Shown: positions 1-9,177 of the stretch, piece after piece
How the letters are laid out: every line of letters begins with the position of its first letter
Numbering within the stretch: the first letter of the stretch is position 1
Assembly (NCBI GenBank): GCA_963849305.1
Contig: CAWKGV010000005.1
Location: forward strand, 62,001 to 126,000
Reading direction: 5' to 3'
DNA length: 64,000 bases
Origin: CAWKGV01 sp963849305
GTDB lineage: Bacteria; Pseudomonadota; Alphaproteobacteria; Acetobacterales; Acetobacteraceae
The notes under the pieces: model-generated
Database searches by the model: none
What the model saw: only the letters and a program-made list of their open reading frames with translations
What the model was told of the DNA's origin: nothing
Made by a program: the position numbers and the translations under genes

Positions 1-246
1 CACGCTATCCACCCAGCCGTGCCGAGGATCACGCGCCGGGGAAGCTGTCAGCTTGAGCAAATGCTCGATGATGGTGCCGATAAGGCTCGAAAGAGCGGAT
101 CGCTCGGCGCTGCCCAAGCCTTCGATCTCCTCCGCCACGTGCTCCCAGTCCACCGGCGAGTTCGACCTGACGCGGCCAGCGTCGCGAAGCGCGCTCGCCT
201 GCTGCCCGCTCCAGAGCGCCAGGTCACGGTGGTAAAGATCGTTCAT
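1..246 (-). CDS. DUF29 family protein (C-terminus beyond window)
   Basis: The minus strand is open from an ATG at 246 to the window edge (82 codons). The protein starts MNDLYHRDLALWSGQQ and continues through DWEHVAEEIEGLGSAER and IIEHLLKL, the typical N-terminal pattern of the small DUF29 proteins, which are common in cyanobacteria and alphaproteobacteria and have no established function. The family is normally about 140-150 residues, so roughly half lies outside the window. It is transcribed divergently from the holB operon. The gene that usually precedes holB in alphaproteobacteria, tmk, is not next to holB here. Confidence 0.75.
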   Translation of the reverse strand, partial: MNDLYHRDLALWSGQQASALRDAGRVRSNSPVDWEHVAEEIEGLGSAERSALSSLIGTIIEHLLKLTASPARDPRHGWVDSV

Positions 247-504
247 GACCCGGCCCCATTAGCTGGACGGGGCGGGGTTGTCACGCCCGCGCACCCTGTC
301 AGGCGCTAACCAGGGGCGGGCCGGACTGCGCGTTAAGGCAACCCGGCCTCGAGTCCCGTGCGGTCGAGGGCCGCCCATAGCAGGCGGAGTGGCGGTGTCT
401 GCAAGCCCTACCAACCCCGAAAGCCGGGCGCGCGCAGGTCGGGGATCTGTGCGCGCCACAAGCGAGCGGTTGCGTTCCGTCCGCCGAGCCCTGACAACGC
501 AGCG
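247..504. other. Intergenic region upstream of holB
   Basis: About 260 bases between the divergent DUF29 gene and holB. It must carry both promoters, but I recognise no clear -35/-10 pair, tRNA, riboswitch or repeat. The plus-strand holB frame stays open upstream to about 358, but that extension is Arg-rich and unlike DNA polymerase subunits. Confidence 0.4.
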
Positions 505-1530
505 ATGACCGCGCCCGAGCCCCGCGCCAATCCGTTGCTGCTTGGCCAGGATGCCGCCGAGGCGACGCTGATCGAGGCGCTGCGTGGCGGCAGGATGCAT
601 CACGCGTGGCTGATCACCGGCCCGGAGGGTGCGGGCAAGGCCACGCTCGCCTATCGGTTCGCCCGCCGGCTGCTCGCCGGCCGGCCAGCCGAACCGACGC
701 TGGCGCTCGATCCCGCGCACCCGGTGTTCCGCCGCGTCGCCGCCGGGTCGCACGCCGACCTGATCACCATCGAGCGCGGCTTCGACGAGAAGCGCAAGCG
801 GATGCGCACGGTGATCCCGGTCGAGGAGGTCCGGCGCGTGACTGGCTTCATGGGCCTCACGCCCGCCGAAGGCGGCTGGCGGGTCGCGGTCGTGGACGGG
901 GCGGAGGAAATGAACGCCACCGCCGCCAACGCGCTGCTGAAAGTGCTGGAGGAGCCACCCGCGCGCGCCGTGCTGCTGCTTGCCTGCGCCGCTCCCGGAC
1001 GCTTGCTGCCCACGATCAGGAGCCGTTGCCGCCGGCTTCGGCTCGCGCCGCTGGCCGATGCCGACATGGCCCGGCTGCTCGCCCGCTACCTCCCTAATAT
1101 AGCGGAAAACGAGCGCCAGCGTCTGATCACCTGGGCGGAGGGCTCGCCCGGCCGGGCGCTGATGCTGGCCGAGGGCGAGGGGCTGGCGCTCGCCGGACTG
1201 GTGGACGAGGTGCTCGCGGCCTTGCCCGATCTGCCCGCCGGCCGGGGGCACGACATCGCCGACCGGCTCGGCCGCAGCGACACGGCGTTTTCGAGTTTCA
1301 TGGATTTGCTCCGCGCCGCTCTGGCCGCCGCCGTGCGGGACTGGGTGCGCGGCCGGGCCGATCCCGAGCAGACGCGCATCGTGGCCCTTCGTCCCCTTGA
1401 TGCGTGGGGCGACGTGTGGCAGGGGCTGACCCAATTGCAGGACGAGACTGAGCAGTTCGCGCTGGATAAGCGCCAGGCGATCATCGCCGGCCTCGCGCTC
1501 CTCGGCGAACCGGTGCAGGGAACCCCATGA
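505..1530 (+). CDS. holB: DNA polymerase III subunit delta'
   Basis: Clamp-loader subunit of the replicative polymerase; with delta and tau/gamma it loads the beta clamp on primed DNA. The 341-residue product has an AAA+ Walker A at residues 39-46 (GPEGAGKA), the sensor-like stretch NALLKVLEEPP and the SRC motif (TIRSRCRRLRL) typical of delta'. The ATG at 505 was chosen because homology begins with RANPLLLGQDAAE; upstream codons are low-complexity. The stop overlaps the metG start (ATGA), so the two are translationally coupled. It is the first gene of a holB-metG-tatD-MBL operon, a conserved alphaproteobacterial order. No frame damage is seen. Confidence 0.93.
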   Translation: MTAPEPRANPLLLGQDAAEATLIEALRGGRMHHAWLITGPEGAGKATLAYRFARRLLAGRPAEPTLALDPAHPVFRRVAAGSHADLITIERGFDEKRKRMRTVIPVEEVRRVTGFMGLTPAEGGWRVAVVDGAEEMNATAANALLKVLEEPPARAVLLLACAAPGRLLPTIRSRCRRLRLAPLADADMARLLARYLPNIAENERQRLITWAEGSPGRALMLAEGEGLALAGLVDEVLAALPDLPAGRGHDIADRLGRSDTAFSSFMDLLRAALAAAVRDWVRGRADPEQTRIVALRPLDAWGDVWQGLTQLQDETEQFALDKRQAIIAGLALLGEPVQGTP

Positions 1531-3062
1531 GTACCCGCTTCTACGTCACGACGCCGATTTATTACGTCAACGGTGCGCCGCATATCGGCCACGCCTACAC
1601 CTCGATCGCCGCCGACGTGATGGCCCGGTTCAAGCGCCTCGACGACTACGACGTATTCTTCCTCACCGGCAACGATGAGCACGGCCAGAAGGTGGAGCAG
1701 GCGGCGGCCGAGGCCGGGCTCGACCCGCAAACTTTCACCGATCGCGTTTCGGCCGATTTCAGGGATATGGCCGATAAGCTCAACGTGTCCTACGACGACT
1801 ACATCCGCACCACCGAGCCTCGCCACAAAGTCTCATGCGCCGAACTATGGCGCCGGATCGACGCCGCCGGGCAAATCTATCTCGGCCACTATGAAGGTTG
1901 GTACGCCGTGCGCGACGAAGCCTTCTACGACGAGGCGGAGCTGACCACGCGACCAGACGACACCAAAGTCGCGCCCTCTGGCGCTCCCGTCGCGTGGGTA
2001 CGCGAGCCCTCGTACTTCTTCCGTTTGTCCGAGTGGCAGGGTCGGTTGCTCAAGTTGTACGAAGAACGACCGGACTTCATTCTCCCGCCGGGCCGCCGCA
2101 ACGAGGTGATGAGCTTTGTCCGCAGTGGCCTTCGCGACCTCTCGATCAGTCGCACCAGCTTTCGCTGGGGTATTCCGGTTCCGGGCGCGCCTGACCACGT
2201 CATGTATGTCTGGCTGGACGCGCTCAACAATTACGTCACCGCCTGCGGCTTCCCCGACGAGTCGGCCCCGCGCTGGCCTTTCTGGCCAGCCGACGTGCAT
2301 ATTATCGGCAAGGATATCCTGCGCTTTCACGCCGTTTACTGGCCGGCCTTCCTGATGGCGGCGGGCCTGCCGGTGCCTAGGCGCGTCTCATCGCATGGGT
2401 GGTGGACAGTTGAAGGCGAGAAGATGAGCAAGTCGCTCGGCAACGTGGTCGAGGCTCGCAAGCTGGCCACGACCTACGGCCTCGACCAGGTGCGCTATTT
2501 TCTAATGCGCGAAAAGCCGTTCGGGGGGGATGGCACGATGAGCCATAAGGCGCTCGTGACGCGCGTTAACGTCGAGCTGGCGAACGATCTCGGCAACCTG
2601 GCGCAACGCACGCTCACGCTGGTCGCGCGCAACTGCGACGGCAAGCTGCCAGGTAGAGGGGCCGTCACCGAGGACGATGCGGGGCTGCTCGATGCCGCGG
2701 CCGCGCTGCCCAATTTGTTGCGAGAACGCTTCGACCGCCAAGGCTTCCACGAGGCTCTGGAGGAGACCTGGAAGGTGATCCGCGCCGCTAACGGCTATAT
2801 CGACCGCCAGGCACCGTGGGCGCTGCGGCGCACCGACCCGGACCGAACGGGCGCCGTGCTGCGCGTGCTGGCGGACACGCTGCGTGCGATCGCCACGTTG
2901 CTCCAGCCGTTCATGCCCGACTCGATGGCGCGGATGCTGGACCAGCTCGGAGTGCCGGCCGAGGCCCGCGAGTTCGCCGCCCTCGCCACGCCGCTCGCGG
3001 ACGGAACGGCGCTGCCGCCACCCGAAGGTGTGTTCCCGCGTTACGTGGAAGACGCGACGTAA
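1527..3062 (+). CDS. metG: Methionine--tRNA ligase
   Basis: Class I aminoacyl-tRNA synthetase charging tRNA-Met in the cytoplasm. The 511-residue product has the HIGH signature at residues 19-22 (APHIGH), the GNDEHGQKVE stretch, and the KMSKS loop at 299-303. The four-cysteine zinc knuckle of the E. coli enzyme is absent (AWVREPSYFFRLSEWQ follows directly), as in the shorter type common in alphaproteobacteria, which also lacks the C-terminal dimerisation domain. Its start overlaps the holB stop by four bases; tatD follows after 7 bases. Confidence 0.97.
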   Translation: MSTRFYVTTPIYYVNGAPHIGHAYTSIAADVMARFKRLDDYDVFFLTGNDEHGQKVEQAAAEAGLDPQTFTDRVSADFRDMADKLNVSYDDYIRTTEPRHKVSCAELWRRIDAAGQIYLGHYEGWYAVRDEAFYDEAELTTRPDDTKVAPSGAPVAWVREPSYFFRLSEWQGRLLKLYEERPDFILPPGRRNEVMSFVRSGLRDLSISRTSFRWGIPVPGAPDHVMYVWLDALNNYVTACGFPDESAPRWPFWPADVHIIGKDILRFHAVYWPAFLMAAGLPVPRRVSSHGWWTVEGEKMSKSLGNVVEARKLATTYGLDQVRYFLMREKPFGGDGTMSHKALVTRVNVELANDLGNLAQRTLTLVARNCDGKLPGRGAVTEDDAGLLDAAAALPNLLRERFDRQGFHEALEETWKVIRAANGYIDRQAPWALRRTDPDRTGAVLRVLADTLRAIATLLQPFMPDSMARMLDQLGVPAEAREFAALATPLADGTALPPPEGVFPRYVEDAT

Positions 3063-3069
3063 GGCGCTC

Positions 3070-3843
3070 ATGCTAGTCGATTCGCACTGCCATCTCGACT
3101 ATTACACCCCCGAGGAGCTGCCGGGGTTGATGCAGCGCGCCGCCGAGGCGGGCGTGCATGAGATGGTGACCATCGGCACCACGCTCGCCCAGGCCGCCGC
3201 GGCGATCGGGATCGCGGAGGCGCACGGCAATGTCTGGTGTACCGTCGGCGTGCATCCGCACCACGCGGCCGAGGCGCCGATCCCGCACCCGGCGACGCTG
3301 GCGGCGCTCACCCAGCATCCGAGGGTGATCGGGATCGGCAAGTCCGGGCTCGATTACTTCTACGACCGCGCCGCGCGTGAGGCGCAGCAGGCGAGTTTCC
3401 GCGCCCACATCCGTGCCGCGCGGTTGGCCGGGCTGCCGCTTGCCATCCACGCCCGCGATGCCGACGACGACATCTTGAATATCCTCCAGGAGGAACGCGA
3501 TAACGGCGGCGACTTCGATTTCCTGCTGCACTGCTTCAGCTCGTCGCGCCGGCTTGCGAAGGCGGCGGTGCAGATGGGTGGGTTCGTCAGCTTCTCCGGC
3601 ATCCTCACCTTTCCGAAATCCAACGAATTGCGGGAGATCGCGCGCGACCTTCCGGCCGACCGGCTGCTGGTGGAGACCGACGCGCCCTATCTCGCCCCAG
3701 TACCGGTGCGCGGCAAGCGAAACGAGCCGGCCCATGTCCGCCACACCGCCGCCGTGCTCGCCAACGTTCGCGGCTTGACGCTCGACGATCTCTCCGCACT
3801 CACCACGGGCAATTTCCTGCGCTTGTTCCGGAAAGCCGATTGA
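3070..3843 (+). CDS. tatD: TatD family hydrolase (metal-dependent DNase)
   Basis: TIM-barrel metal-dependent hydrolase of the TatD/YcfH group, probably a 3'-5' exonuclease or DNase in DNA quality control. The 257-residue protein opens with the HxH metal motif (MLVDSHCHLDYY) and has GVHPHHA, AIHARDADDD, LLHCFS and VETDAPYLAP, all typical. Oddly, the acidic metal ligand in the usual GxGExGLDY motif reads GIGKSGLDYFYD: residue 91 is Lys (AAG, 3340-3342) instead of Glu, a one-base change that would be expected to impair catalysis. The ATG at 3070 fits the family length. The stop overlaps the next start (TGATG). Confidence 0.92.
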   Translation: MLVDSHCHLDYYTPEELPGLMQRAAEAGVHEMVTIGTTLAQAAAAIGIAEAHGNVWCTVGVHPHHAAEAPIPHPATLAALTQHPRVIGIGKSGLDYFYDRAAREAQQASFRAHIRAARLAGLPLAIHARDADDDILNILQEERDNGGDFDFLLHCFSSSRRLAKAAVQMGGFVSFSGILTFPKSNELREIARDLPADRLLVETDAPYLAPVPVRGKRNEPAHVRHTAAVLANVRGLTLDDLSALTTGNFLRLFRKAD

Positions 3844-4631
3844 TGCGCGTGGTCATGCTCGGCTGCGGCGCCTCGGCCGGGGTGCCGATGATCGGCGGCG
3901 CGAATGGCGCGGGCGATTGGGGAGCGTGCGATCCCGCCGAGCCGCGCAACCGGCGCACCCGCTCGTCCATCGTAATCGAGAGCGGGGAGGGGCGTCGGCT
4001 GTTGGTGGACACCACGCCCGAATTGCGCTTGCAACTCGTGGACTGCCGCATCCCCGGCGTGGACGCCGTGCTCTACACCCATGCTCATGCCGACCACATC
4101 ACCGGCCTGGATGACGTTCGCATCCTGAACCGAATCGCCGGCCGGCCGCTGGAGGCGTTTGCCACCCGGCGCACCCTCGACGAACTGCAAGCCCGGTTCG
4201 GCTATGCGTTCCGCCCCTGGCAGGCGCCCGGCTTCTTCCGCCCGGTGCTGGAGGCACGTGAGGTCGAGGCCGGCCAGACCATCACGGCGGCGGGAATGCC
4301 GGTGCAATTGATCCACCAGGACCATGGCTTTGGCCCGTCGCTCGGCCTGCGGATCGACAGCTTCGCCTATTGCACCGACGTGGTGCGGCTGGACGGCGCG
4401 GCGTTCGAGGCGCTGGCAGGCGTGGACACTTGGGTTGTCGGCTGCTTCTGCCGCGCGCCGCATCCGACGCACGCTCATCTCGACCTCGTCCTTTCCTGGG
4501 CCGCGCGGGTGGGCGCACGGCGGACGGTGCTGACCCATATGGGCACCGACCTCGACTGGGGCTGGCTGGTCGAAAAACTGCCATCCGGCGTCGAAGCTGG
4601 ATGGGACGGGTTGGTAATTGATATTCGCTAA
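3843..4631 (+). CDS. MBL fold metallo-hydrolase (PhnP-like)
   Basis: Metallo-beta-lactamase-fold hydrolase of 262 residues with the metal-binding HAHADH motif at residues 80-85, a GCGASAGVP start and a DTTPELRLQL stretch typical of the PhnP/RNase Z-like phosphodiesterase group. This gene commonly closes the holB-metG-tatD operon in alphaproteobacteria; a role in phosphodiester or cyclic phosphate hydrolysis is inferred from the family and not proven. The ATG at 3843 overlaps the tatD stop; a TTG three bases upstream is possible but less likely. The late HPTHAHLDLVL stretch supplies further metal ligands. Confidence 0.9.
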   Translation: MRVVMLGCGASAGVPMIGGANGAGDWGACDPAEPRNRRTRSSIVIESGEGRRLLVDTTPELRLQLVDCRIPGVDAVLYTHAHADHITGLDDVRILNRIAGRPLEAFATRRTLDELQARFGYAFRPWQAPGFFRPVLEAREVEAGQTITAAGMPVQLIHQDHGFGPSLGLRIDSFAYCTDVVRLDGAAFEALAGVDTWVVGCFCRAPHPTHAHLDLVLSWAARVGARRTVLTHMGTDLDWGWLVEKLPSGVEAGWDGLVIDIR

Positions 4632-4705
4632 GACGCCGTGGAAAACGCGCGCGATAAATGCCTGACAGTTGCGCGTTCGGGGTTGCTCGCGCAGGATGCA
4701 GGCGC

Positions 4706-5791
4706 ATGGCCGAGCGCGTGAACAATTCGCCTGCGGAATTCCTGACTGGCGGCGGCGAGATGGGCGCGCTCATGCGCGCGCACGATTGGTCGGGCTCGCC
4801 GCTCGGAGACCCGGCCGATTGGCCGGACGCACTGAAGAACTCGGTGAGCATCTGCCTTAACTCCCGGTTCCCGATGGTGCTCTGGTGGGGACCGGAGCGG
4901 ATCATGCTCTACAACGACGCGTGGCGGCCGGTGCTCGGGGCTACCAAGCATCCGGGCGGCCTCGGTCGGCCCGGCATCGAGACCTGGCGCGAAATTTGGC
5001 ACATCATCGGCCCGCAGATGGACGCGGTCGAGCGCGGCGAGGCGACCTGGGCCGAGGACTTGCTGCTGCCGATGGATCGCTACGGCTACCTCGAAGAGAC
5101 CTACTTCACTTATTCCTATAGCCCGATCAAAGACATCAAGGGACATATCAGCGGGATCTTCACAGCCGTCTCCGAGACCACGGGCCGCGTGTTGGGGGAA
5201 CGCCGGCTGCGGGCGCTCACCCGCCTCGGCGAGCAGGTCGCCGAGGCAAAGGATGTGCACGCTGCTTGCGAAGCGTTCGCCGCCACGGTCGAACACGAAA
5301 CGCCCGATCTTCCGTTCGCGCTGACCTACTTGCTCTCCGACGATGGCGGGACCGCGCGGCTGGCCTGTACCGCCGGCATCGGACGCGAGGATCCGCGCGT
5401 GCCCTCGCGCATCGCGATCGACCCGAGCGACGACAATCCGGGTTCCGACCCTTGGGGTGTTGCCCGGGCGGTGGCAGCCGGCTCGCCGATGACTCTCGAT
5501 AATCTATCGCAACAATTTCCCGATCTGCCCGGCGGCGTCTGGCCGGAGCCAACGCGCGCCGCGATGGCCCTCCCGTTCGCCAAGGCTGGTCAGAATGCCG
5601 CAACGGCCGGCGTGCTGGTCGCAGGGGTCAATGCAAGGCGCGCCCTGGACGACGAGTACCCGGGACTTCCTTGGGCTCGTGGCCGGGCACCTCGCAACCG
5701 CCGTCAGCAACGCGCGCGCTTATGCGGAGGAACGCCGCAGGGCCGAGGCGCTGGCGGAGATCGACCGCGCCAAGACCACCTTTTTCTCTAA
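4706..5791 (+). CDS. Hybrid histidine kinase, 5' part (PAS-GAF), frameshifted
   Basis: N-terminal half of a giant sensor kinase interrupted by one indel. It holds a PAS-like domain (about residues 15-165: PLGDPADWP, NSRFPMVLWWGPE, LYNDAWRPVLG) and the start of a GAF domain (about 185-315). The sequence matches related kinases up to ALDDEY at about 5657; then the frame runs into Arg-rich nonsense until a stop at 5791. Deleting one C from CCC at 5659-5661 joins it to the kinase frame (RDFLGLVAGHLA). I prefer the start at 4706 (MAERVNNSPAEFL); 4658 is also possible. No input signal can be deduced. Confidence 0.8.
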   Translation: MAERVNNSPAEFLTGGGEMGALMRAHDWSGSPLGDPADWPDALKNSVSICLNSRFPMVLWWGPERIMLYNDAWRPVLGATKHPGGLGRPGIETWREIWHIIGPQMDAVERGEATWAEDLLLPMDRYGYLEETYFTYSYSPIKDIKGHISGIFTAVSETTGRVLGERRLRALTRLGEQVAEAKDVHAACEAFAATVEHETPDLPFALTYLLSDDGGTARLACTAGIGREDPRVPSRIAIDPSDDNPGSDPWGVARAVAAGSPMTLDNLSQQFPDLPGGVWPEPTRAAMALPFAKAGQNAATAGVLVAGVNARRALDDEYPGLPWARGRAPRNRRQQRARLCGGTPQGRGAGGDRPRQDHLFL

Positions 5792-8700
5792 CGCGAGCCA
5801 TGAATTCCGTACCCCGCTCACCTTGATGCTGGGGCCGCTCGAGGAGCTGCTGGTCCGGAGCGCAACGCAGGAGGTGGTGCTCACCGAACGCCGGGAACTT
5901 GAGCTGATCCACCGCAACGGGCTCCGGATGCTCAAGCTGGTCAACACGCTGCTCGACTTCTCGCGCATTGAGGCCGGGCGCATTAACGCCACCTACAAAT
6001 CGACTGATCTCGCGGCATTCACGGCGGAGCTGGCGAGCAGTTTCCGCTCGGCGATGGACCGAGCCGGACTGCAATTCACAGTCGATTGCCCGGCTTTACC
6101 CGTCCCGGTCTATGTGGACCGGGACATGTGGGAGAAGATCGTGCTCAATCTTCTCTCCAACGCCTTCAAATACACGCTGGAGGGCGAGGTTTCGGTCGCG
6201 GTTAGGCCCAGCCCGCACGGTGATGCGGCCGAGGTGGTGGTGCGCGATACCGGCGTGGGCATCCCAGCCCACGAGCTGCAGCGCATTTTCGAGCGCTTCC
6301 ATCGCATCGAGGGCCAGCGCGGCCGGACCCATGAGGGCACCGGGATCGGGCTCGCGCTGGTGCAGGAACTGGTCAAGCTGCATGGAGGCAGCGTGACCGC
6401 GGAAAGCGCGCCAGGGCAGGGGACCGCCTTCACTGTCACAATTCCCGTCGGCCAGGCGCATCTCCCACCGAACCGGACCGACGCCCCGCGTGCGCAAGTC
6501 TCAACCGGCATCGGCGCCGAAGCCTTCGTGGAGGAGGCCTTGCGCTGGCTGCCGGGGTCAGAGGCGGTCGAAGCCGAGGTCGAGCGCGAGCTGTTCGCGC
6601 CGGAGCCGGAGGCGCTGGCGACAGGCGAGCGGTCGCGCGTGTTGCTCGCCGACGACAATCGCGATCTGCGGGAGTACGTGGCCCGGCTGCTCGGGTCACG
6701 CTACCAAGTCGAGGCGGTGCCGGATGGGCGGGCCGCCCTGGAAGCCGCGGGGCGACGCCGGCCCGACCTCGTCCTGACCGACGTGATGATGCCCCGGCTC
6801 GACGGGTTCGGGCTGTTGCGCGCGCTGCGCGAAGACCCAGAGCTGCGCGACGTGCCCGTGATCCTGCTGTCGGCCCGTGCCGGCGAGGAGGCACGGGTGG
6901 AGGGGCTAGAGGCCGGCGCCGACGACTATCTCACCAAGCCGTTCACTGCCCGCGAGCTGGTCGCCCGGGTGGATACCAACCTGCAACTTGCGCGAACCCG
7001 CCGCGAAGCAGCGCTGCGCGAGCGGGCGCTGCGGGCCGAAGCCGAGGCGATGCGCCGCCGCTTCGAGACGGTCGTGGAGCACCTGCCGTTCGGCATCGTG
7101 GTCGCCGACCCGGACGGGCGCGTCGTGCTGACCAACCCCGCCCTCGAGCGCGTCCTCGGGCACAAGCCGATCCCCACGGAGAACGTCGCGGCGTTCGCCC
7201 GCTGGCACCTTCTGCGGCCTGACGGTTCAGTGGTGCCACCCAACGAGTACCCTCTGGCGCGCGCACTTCGGGGCGAGCTGGTTCGGAATGCCGAGTTTCT
7301 ATACGGACACGGAGACGAGACCGTTCGGTGGATTCGGGTGAGCGGCATTCCCGTGCGCGATGCGAGCGGCGGCATTGTCACGGCCATCGCCGTCGCCGCG
7401 GATGTGGACCTTGAAAAACGTTCGCAGATCGCGTTGCGCGAGTTTAGAGCCACATTGGAGCAACGGGTTGAGGAACGTACCTCGCAGCTCGTGGCCAGTC
7501 AGGCGCTGCTCCGCACCCTCTATGAGCACTCCTCGGAGTGCCACGCACTCTTAGTGGCCGTCGAGGGCGACCGTTTTCGTTACGAGGAGGTAAACCCGGC
7601 GACACTACGCCTCTATCGCATGACTCGCGAACAGGTCGTGGGACGCACGGTGGACGAGGTGTTCGGCCCGGTTCGAGCGGCCGAGGTGAACCGCTACCTG
7701 ACCGCTTGCCTTCGGAGCGGCGGGCCATACCGCTACGAACGAATGGTGGACGGTTCCATCGTCGAGGCTGTGGCGGCCCCGGTGCCGGCCGAAGCCGGCC
7801 AGCCGCGGCGCCTGGTCGTCACGGCCCGCGACGTGACCGAGCGCCGCCGCCTGGAAGATCAGTTGCGCCAGGCGCAGAAGATGGAGGCGGTCGGCCAGCT
7901 TACCGGCGGAGTGGCGCACGACTTCAACAACTTGCTGCAAGTCATTCTGGGCAGCCTGGAATTGCTGCGAAGACGCAGCGTCGGCGGATCGGTCGCTCCG
8001 GACGAGTTCCGCCGGTTGACCGAGTCCGCGATGCGAGGTGCGCAGCGCGCCGCCACGCTGACGCATCGACTGCTGGCGTTCTCGCGGCGCCAGCCGCTGG
8101 ACCCGAAGCCGCTCGATCTGAACCGGCTGGTCAGCGGCATGTCCGACCTGCTGCGCCGGACCCTGGGCGAGAGCATCACCATCGAAAGCGTCCTGGCCGG
8201 CGGATTGTGGCGCGTTTCGGCTGACGCCAACCAGCTGGAGAACGCGTTGCTCAACCTCGCGGTGAACGCGCGTGACGCCATGCCGGACGGCGGCAAGCTG
8301 ACGATCGAGGCGGCCAACGTGTTCCTGGACGAAGCCTATGCGGCGACCGAGCACGAGGTCACGCCCGGACAGTATGTGTTGCTCGCGGTGAGCGACACCG
8401 GAACCGGGATGACGCGCGAGGTGATGGCGAAGGCCTTCGAGCCGTTCTTCACGACCAAGGATATCGGCCAGGGCACGGGGCTCGGGCTGTCGCAGGTGTT
8501 CGGCTTTGTCAAACAATCCGGAGGCCATCTTAAGATCTACAGTGAGCTGGGCGAAGGCACGACCGTTAAGCTCTATCTGCCGCGCCTGTTGGGTGGTGCG
8601 GCGGCGGACGGCGAGCCGCTGGGCGCCGAACCGGTGATCGTTGCCGGGCCGGGCGAGACGATCCTGGTGGTCGAGGACGACCCCGACGTTCGCGCCAACA

Positions 8701-9041
8701 CGGCGTCCATGCTGCGCGAGCTTGGCTACGCGGTGCTGGAAGCCGAGGACGGCCACGCGGCGCTGCACCTGCTGGAACGCCATGCGGAGGTTCGGCTGCT
8801 GTTTACCGATATCGGCCTGCCGGGCGGTCTCAACGGCCGCCAACTCGCCGAAAAAGCGCGGCGGCGGCGAGCCGGGCTGAAAGTGCTTTTCACCACCGGC
8901 TATGCCCGCAACGCCATTACTCACCACGGCCGGCTCGACCCGGGCGTGGAGCTGCTGGTCAAACCGTTCACTTACGCCAGTTTGGCGAGCAAGATCCGGT
9001 CCCAGATGCGCGGAGAAGCCACGCGTGGCGAACCAATGTGA
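5595..9041 (+). CDS. Hybrid histidine kinase, 3' part: HK1-REC1-PAS-PAS-HK2-REC2
   Basis: Homologous coding begins near 5662, after the frame break. In order: end of GAF; HisKA with phospho-acceptor His69 (SNASHEFRTPL) and an ATPase domain (NLLSNAFKYT, DTGVGIP, GTGIGLALV); a receiver with Asp396 (DVMMPRLDG); two PAS domains (about 490-590 and 640-750); a second kinase of the other HisKA type with His775 (GGVAHDFNNLL), NLAVNARDAMPDGG and GQGTGLGLS; and a final receiver with Asp1072 (FTDIGLPGG). Residues count from the ATG at 5595. If the break is an artefact, the full protein is about 1444 residues with two kinases and two receivers. It is cytoplasmic, with no membrane segment, and no response regulator gene lies nearby. 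Confidence 0.88.
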   Translation: MPQRPACWSQGSMQGAPWTTSTRDFLGLVAGHLATAVSNARAYAEERRRAEALAEIDRAKTTFFSNASHEFRTPLTLMLGPLEELLVRSATQEVVLTERRELELIHRNGLRMLKLVNTLLDFSRIEAGRINATYKSTDLAAFTAELASSFRSAMDRAGLQFTVDCPALPVPVYVDRDMWEKIVLNLLSNAFKYTLEGEVSVAVRPSPHGDAAEVVVRDTGVGIPAHELQRIFERFHRIEGQRGRTHEGTGIGLALVQELVKLHGGSVTAESAPGQGTAFTVTIPVGQAHLPPNRTDAPRAQVSTGIGAEAFVEEALRWLPGSEAVEAEVERELFAPEPEALATGERSRVLLADDNRDLREYVARLLGSRYQVEAVPDGRAALEAAGRRRPDLVLTDVMMPRLDGFGLLRALREDPELRDVPVILLSARAGEEARVEGLEAGADDYLTKPFTARELVARVDTNLQLARTRREAALRERALRAEAEAMRRRFETVVEHLPFGIVVADPDGRVVLTNPALERVLGHKPIPTENVAAFARWHLLRPDGSVVPPNEYPLARALRGELVRNAEFLYGHGDETVRWIRVSGIPVRDASGGIVTAIAVAADVDLEKRSQIALREFRATLEQRVEERTSQLVASQALLRTLYEHSSECHALLVAVEGDRFRYEEVNPATLRLYRMTREQVVGRTVDEVFGPVRAAEVNRYLTACLRSGGPYRYERMVDGSIVEAVAAPVPAEAGQPRRLVVTARDVTERRRLEDQLRQAQKMEAVGQLTGGVAHDFNNLLQVILGSLELLRRRSVGGSVAPDEFRRLTESAMRGAQRAATLTHRLLAFSRRQPLDPKPLDLNRLVSGMSDLLRRTLGESITIESVLAGGLWRVSADANQLENALLNLAVNARDAMPDGGKLTIEAANVFLDEAYAATEHEVTPGQYVLLAVSDTGTGMTREVMAKAFEPFFTTKDIGQGTGLGLSQVFGFVKQSGGHLKIYSELGEGTTVKLYLPRLLGGAAADGEPLGAEPVIVAGPGETILVVEDDPDVRANTASMLRELGYAVLEAEDGHAALHLLERHAEVRLLFTDIGLPGGLNGRQLAEKARRRRAGLKVLFTTGYARNAITHHGRLDPGVELLVKPFTYASLASKIRSQMRGEATRGEPM

Positions 9042-9089
9042 ACCGCCGGGCAGCGTCTTTACATAATATTCCTTCTGCGGCTTGGGCGA

Positions 9090-9114
9090 TGTAAGCCCCC
9101 GATAGAAACGTCAC
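9090..9114 (+). repeat. Left terminal inverted repeat of IS copy 1
   Basis: Begins TGTAAGCCCCCGATAGAAAC and ends GTCAC. It pairs with 10850-10874 with two mismatches. Confidence 0.85.
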
Positions 9115-9177
9115 ACCCGTCCCCGATAGAAATGTCACTGCAGCAGACTGCCATCGGAACGTTCGAGGTGACGTGCG

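Noticed and set aside
385..430. A tRNA-like stretch (GGCGGAGTGGCGGTG followed by TCTGCAAG)
   Set aside because: No acceptor stem or T-arm can be formed and the anticodon context is wrong; it is ordinary GC-rich upstream sequence.
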